Below are positions 6,287 to 7,032 of a stretch of 7,032 nt of DNA, piece by piece (within the stretch, counting starts at the first letter, position 1; each line of letters opens with the position of its first letter). The stretch is taken from NCBI GenBank assembly GCA_039808665.1, contig JBDHTO010000067.1, positions 1 through 7,032 of the forward strand, read 5' to 3'. A program made the position numbers and the translations under genes. The notes under the pieces were generated by a model, which was not told the origin of the DNA, searched no databases, and worked only from the letters and a program-made list of their open reading frames with translations. Source of the stretch: JBDHTO01 sp039808665 (GTDB lineage Bacteria > Pseudomonadota > Alphaproteobacteria > Paracaedibacterales > JAKBAR01).

Positions 6287-7032
6287 TCAATAGCCATAAG
6301 AAAAAGATTGCCTTCATTCATGGCACGAATCACGGCATCATAATCAATAATCTGCGATGTTTTTGGCGATAAACAAATTCCTGAAAGTCCCGCTTTTTTA
6401 ACTTGTTCAACAGTTTTTAATCCAATTGTTGGAAGGTCGACCTTGTGTGTTTGTTGTGTCTTTGCAAGTTTAACAAGTACACCTCCAAAACCATCCCGTT
6501 TATAGGGGATAATGCGCTCTAAAAGGTCTGCGGTTCCTTCAATGGCTTCGATGCCCAATACCAATCCTTGTTGAATGACTGTTGCCTGACCAACATCCAG
6601 AGAGGAGAGGGCACTTAAAATATTTTTGCCGTGTTCAATATCTGAGAGAGCCTGTGCACATGGATGTGCTTTTGTGAGAAGTCCTGATGGCGTGAGGAGA
6701 GATGGGACAATCGCTTGGGGAGAAAGGACGTGTAGTCCCTCTTTTTCAGTCAGCTCAATAATGGTTTTAAGAAGGCTATCATCGCCACGAAAGGCAGAAA
6801 CACCGATTTGTGCGAGCCATTTTGCCCCCTTTGTATCAAGGGAAAGGGATGTTAATGATGGGCGTTTTAGTTCACCCACCATAACAATGTGAGTGACCTT
6901 TTCTTTTTGAAGATAGTCTAAAATACTGCCAACATGGCCGATTTTAAAAAGGGCGATATCCTTGATCGTATCAGGGGATGTCATGCCCTCAAAACCGATA
7001 CACGTGAAATCAAGACCCGCAGTTAACAATTG
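6283..7032 (-). CDS. lpxI: UDP-2,3-diacylglucosamine pyrophosphatase, 5' end outside window
   Basis: LpxI (DUF1009 family) cleaves UDP-2,3-diacylglucosamine to lipid X and UMP, the fourth step of lipid A synthesis, in alphaproteobacteria and other groups that lack LpxH. The frame is open through base 7032; the fragment has 249 residues against about 280, so roughly 25-30 N-terminal residues are missing, including the first strand. The TTG at 7029 is internal, not a start. Diagnostic stretches are VGELKRP, FRGDD, SPSGLLTK-like TPSGLLTKAHP, DVGQATVIQQGLVLGIEAIEGT (about 146-167), RDGFGGVLVK and VDLPTIGLKTVE (about 198-209). It ends GNLFLMAIE and its TGA overlaps the rnr start by four bases. LpxI usually sits with lpxA and lpxB; here rnr follows it instead. 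Confidence 0.95.
   Translation of the reverse strand, partial: QLLTAGLDFTCIGFEGMTSPDTIKDIALFKIGHVGSILDYLQKEKVTHIVMVGELKRPSLTSLSLDTKGAKWLAQIGVSAFRGDDSLLKTIIELTEKEGLHVLSPQAIVPSLLTPSGLLTKAHPCAQALSDIEHGKNILSALSSLDVGQATVIQQGLVLGIEAIEGTADLLERIIPYKRDGFGGVLVKLAKTQQTHKVDLPTIGLKTVEQVKKAGLSGICLSPKTSQIIDYDAVIRAMNEGNLFLMAIE

Noticed and set aside
7027..7029. TTG at 7029 as the start of lpxI
   Set aside because: The frame stays open to the window edge and the family has about 25-30 more N-terminal residues.

Overview
The window looks like core chromosome of an alphaproteobacterium with moderate GC (mid-40s per cent by eye). The evidence is LpxI, the lipid A pyrophosphatase used by alphaproteobacteria in place of LpxH, and a dihydrolipoamide dehydrogenase whose wording is like the pyruvate-dehydrogenase-linked E3 of that class. 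LpxC, RNase R and release factor 2 fit a Gram-negative chromosome. A host-associated lineage (Holosporales- or Rickettsiales-like) is possible given the base composition and an apparent ubiquitin-like exported protein, but this is inference. I see no tRNA, rRNA, transposase, CRISPR array or phage gene.

Layout. The 3' part of lpdA runs rightward to 1014. It converges, with a 4-base overlap, on a leftward gene for a small secreted protein of unknown function (1011-1349). A 179-base divergent control region (1350-1528) follows. It holds a leftward promoter, a perfect DnaA box, a possible 32-codon leader ORF and candidate rightward promoter elements. The rightward gene at 1529-2014 encodes a small, probably exported protein with a convincing ubiquitin-like pattern. 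It converges on prfB, again with a 4-base overlap of stop codons. The rest reads leftward: lpxI (open at the right window edge), rnr (ATGA overlap with lpxI), lpxC and prfB. The prfB gene is split by the classical autoregulatory +1 frameshift site, so a plain ORF search sees only its last 219 codons.

How the genes fit together. LpxC and LpxI are the deacetylase and the UDP-diacylglucosamine pyrophosphatase of lipid A synthesis. RNase R lies between them and is translationally coupled to LpxI. PrfB ends translation at UGA and UAA and controls its own level through the UGA at its codon 24. LpdA is the E3 subunit of a 2-oxoacid dehydrogenase complex. The two small exported proteins between lpdA and prfB are the accessory part of the window, and the ubiquitin-like one is the item most worth following up.
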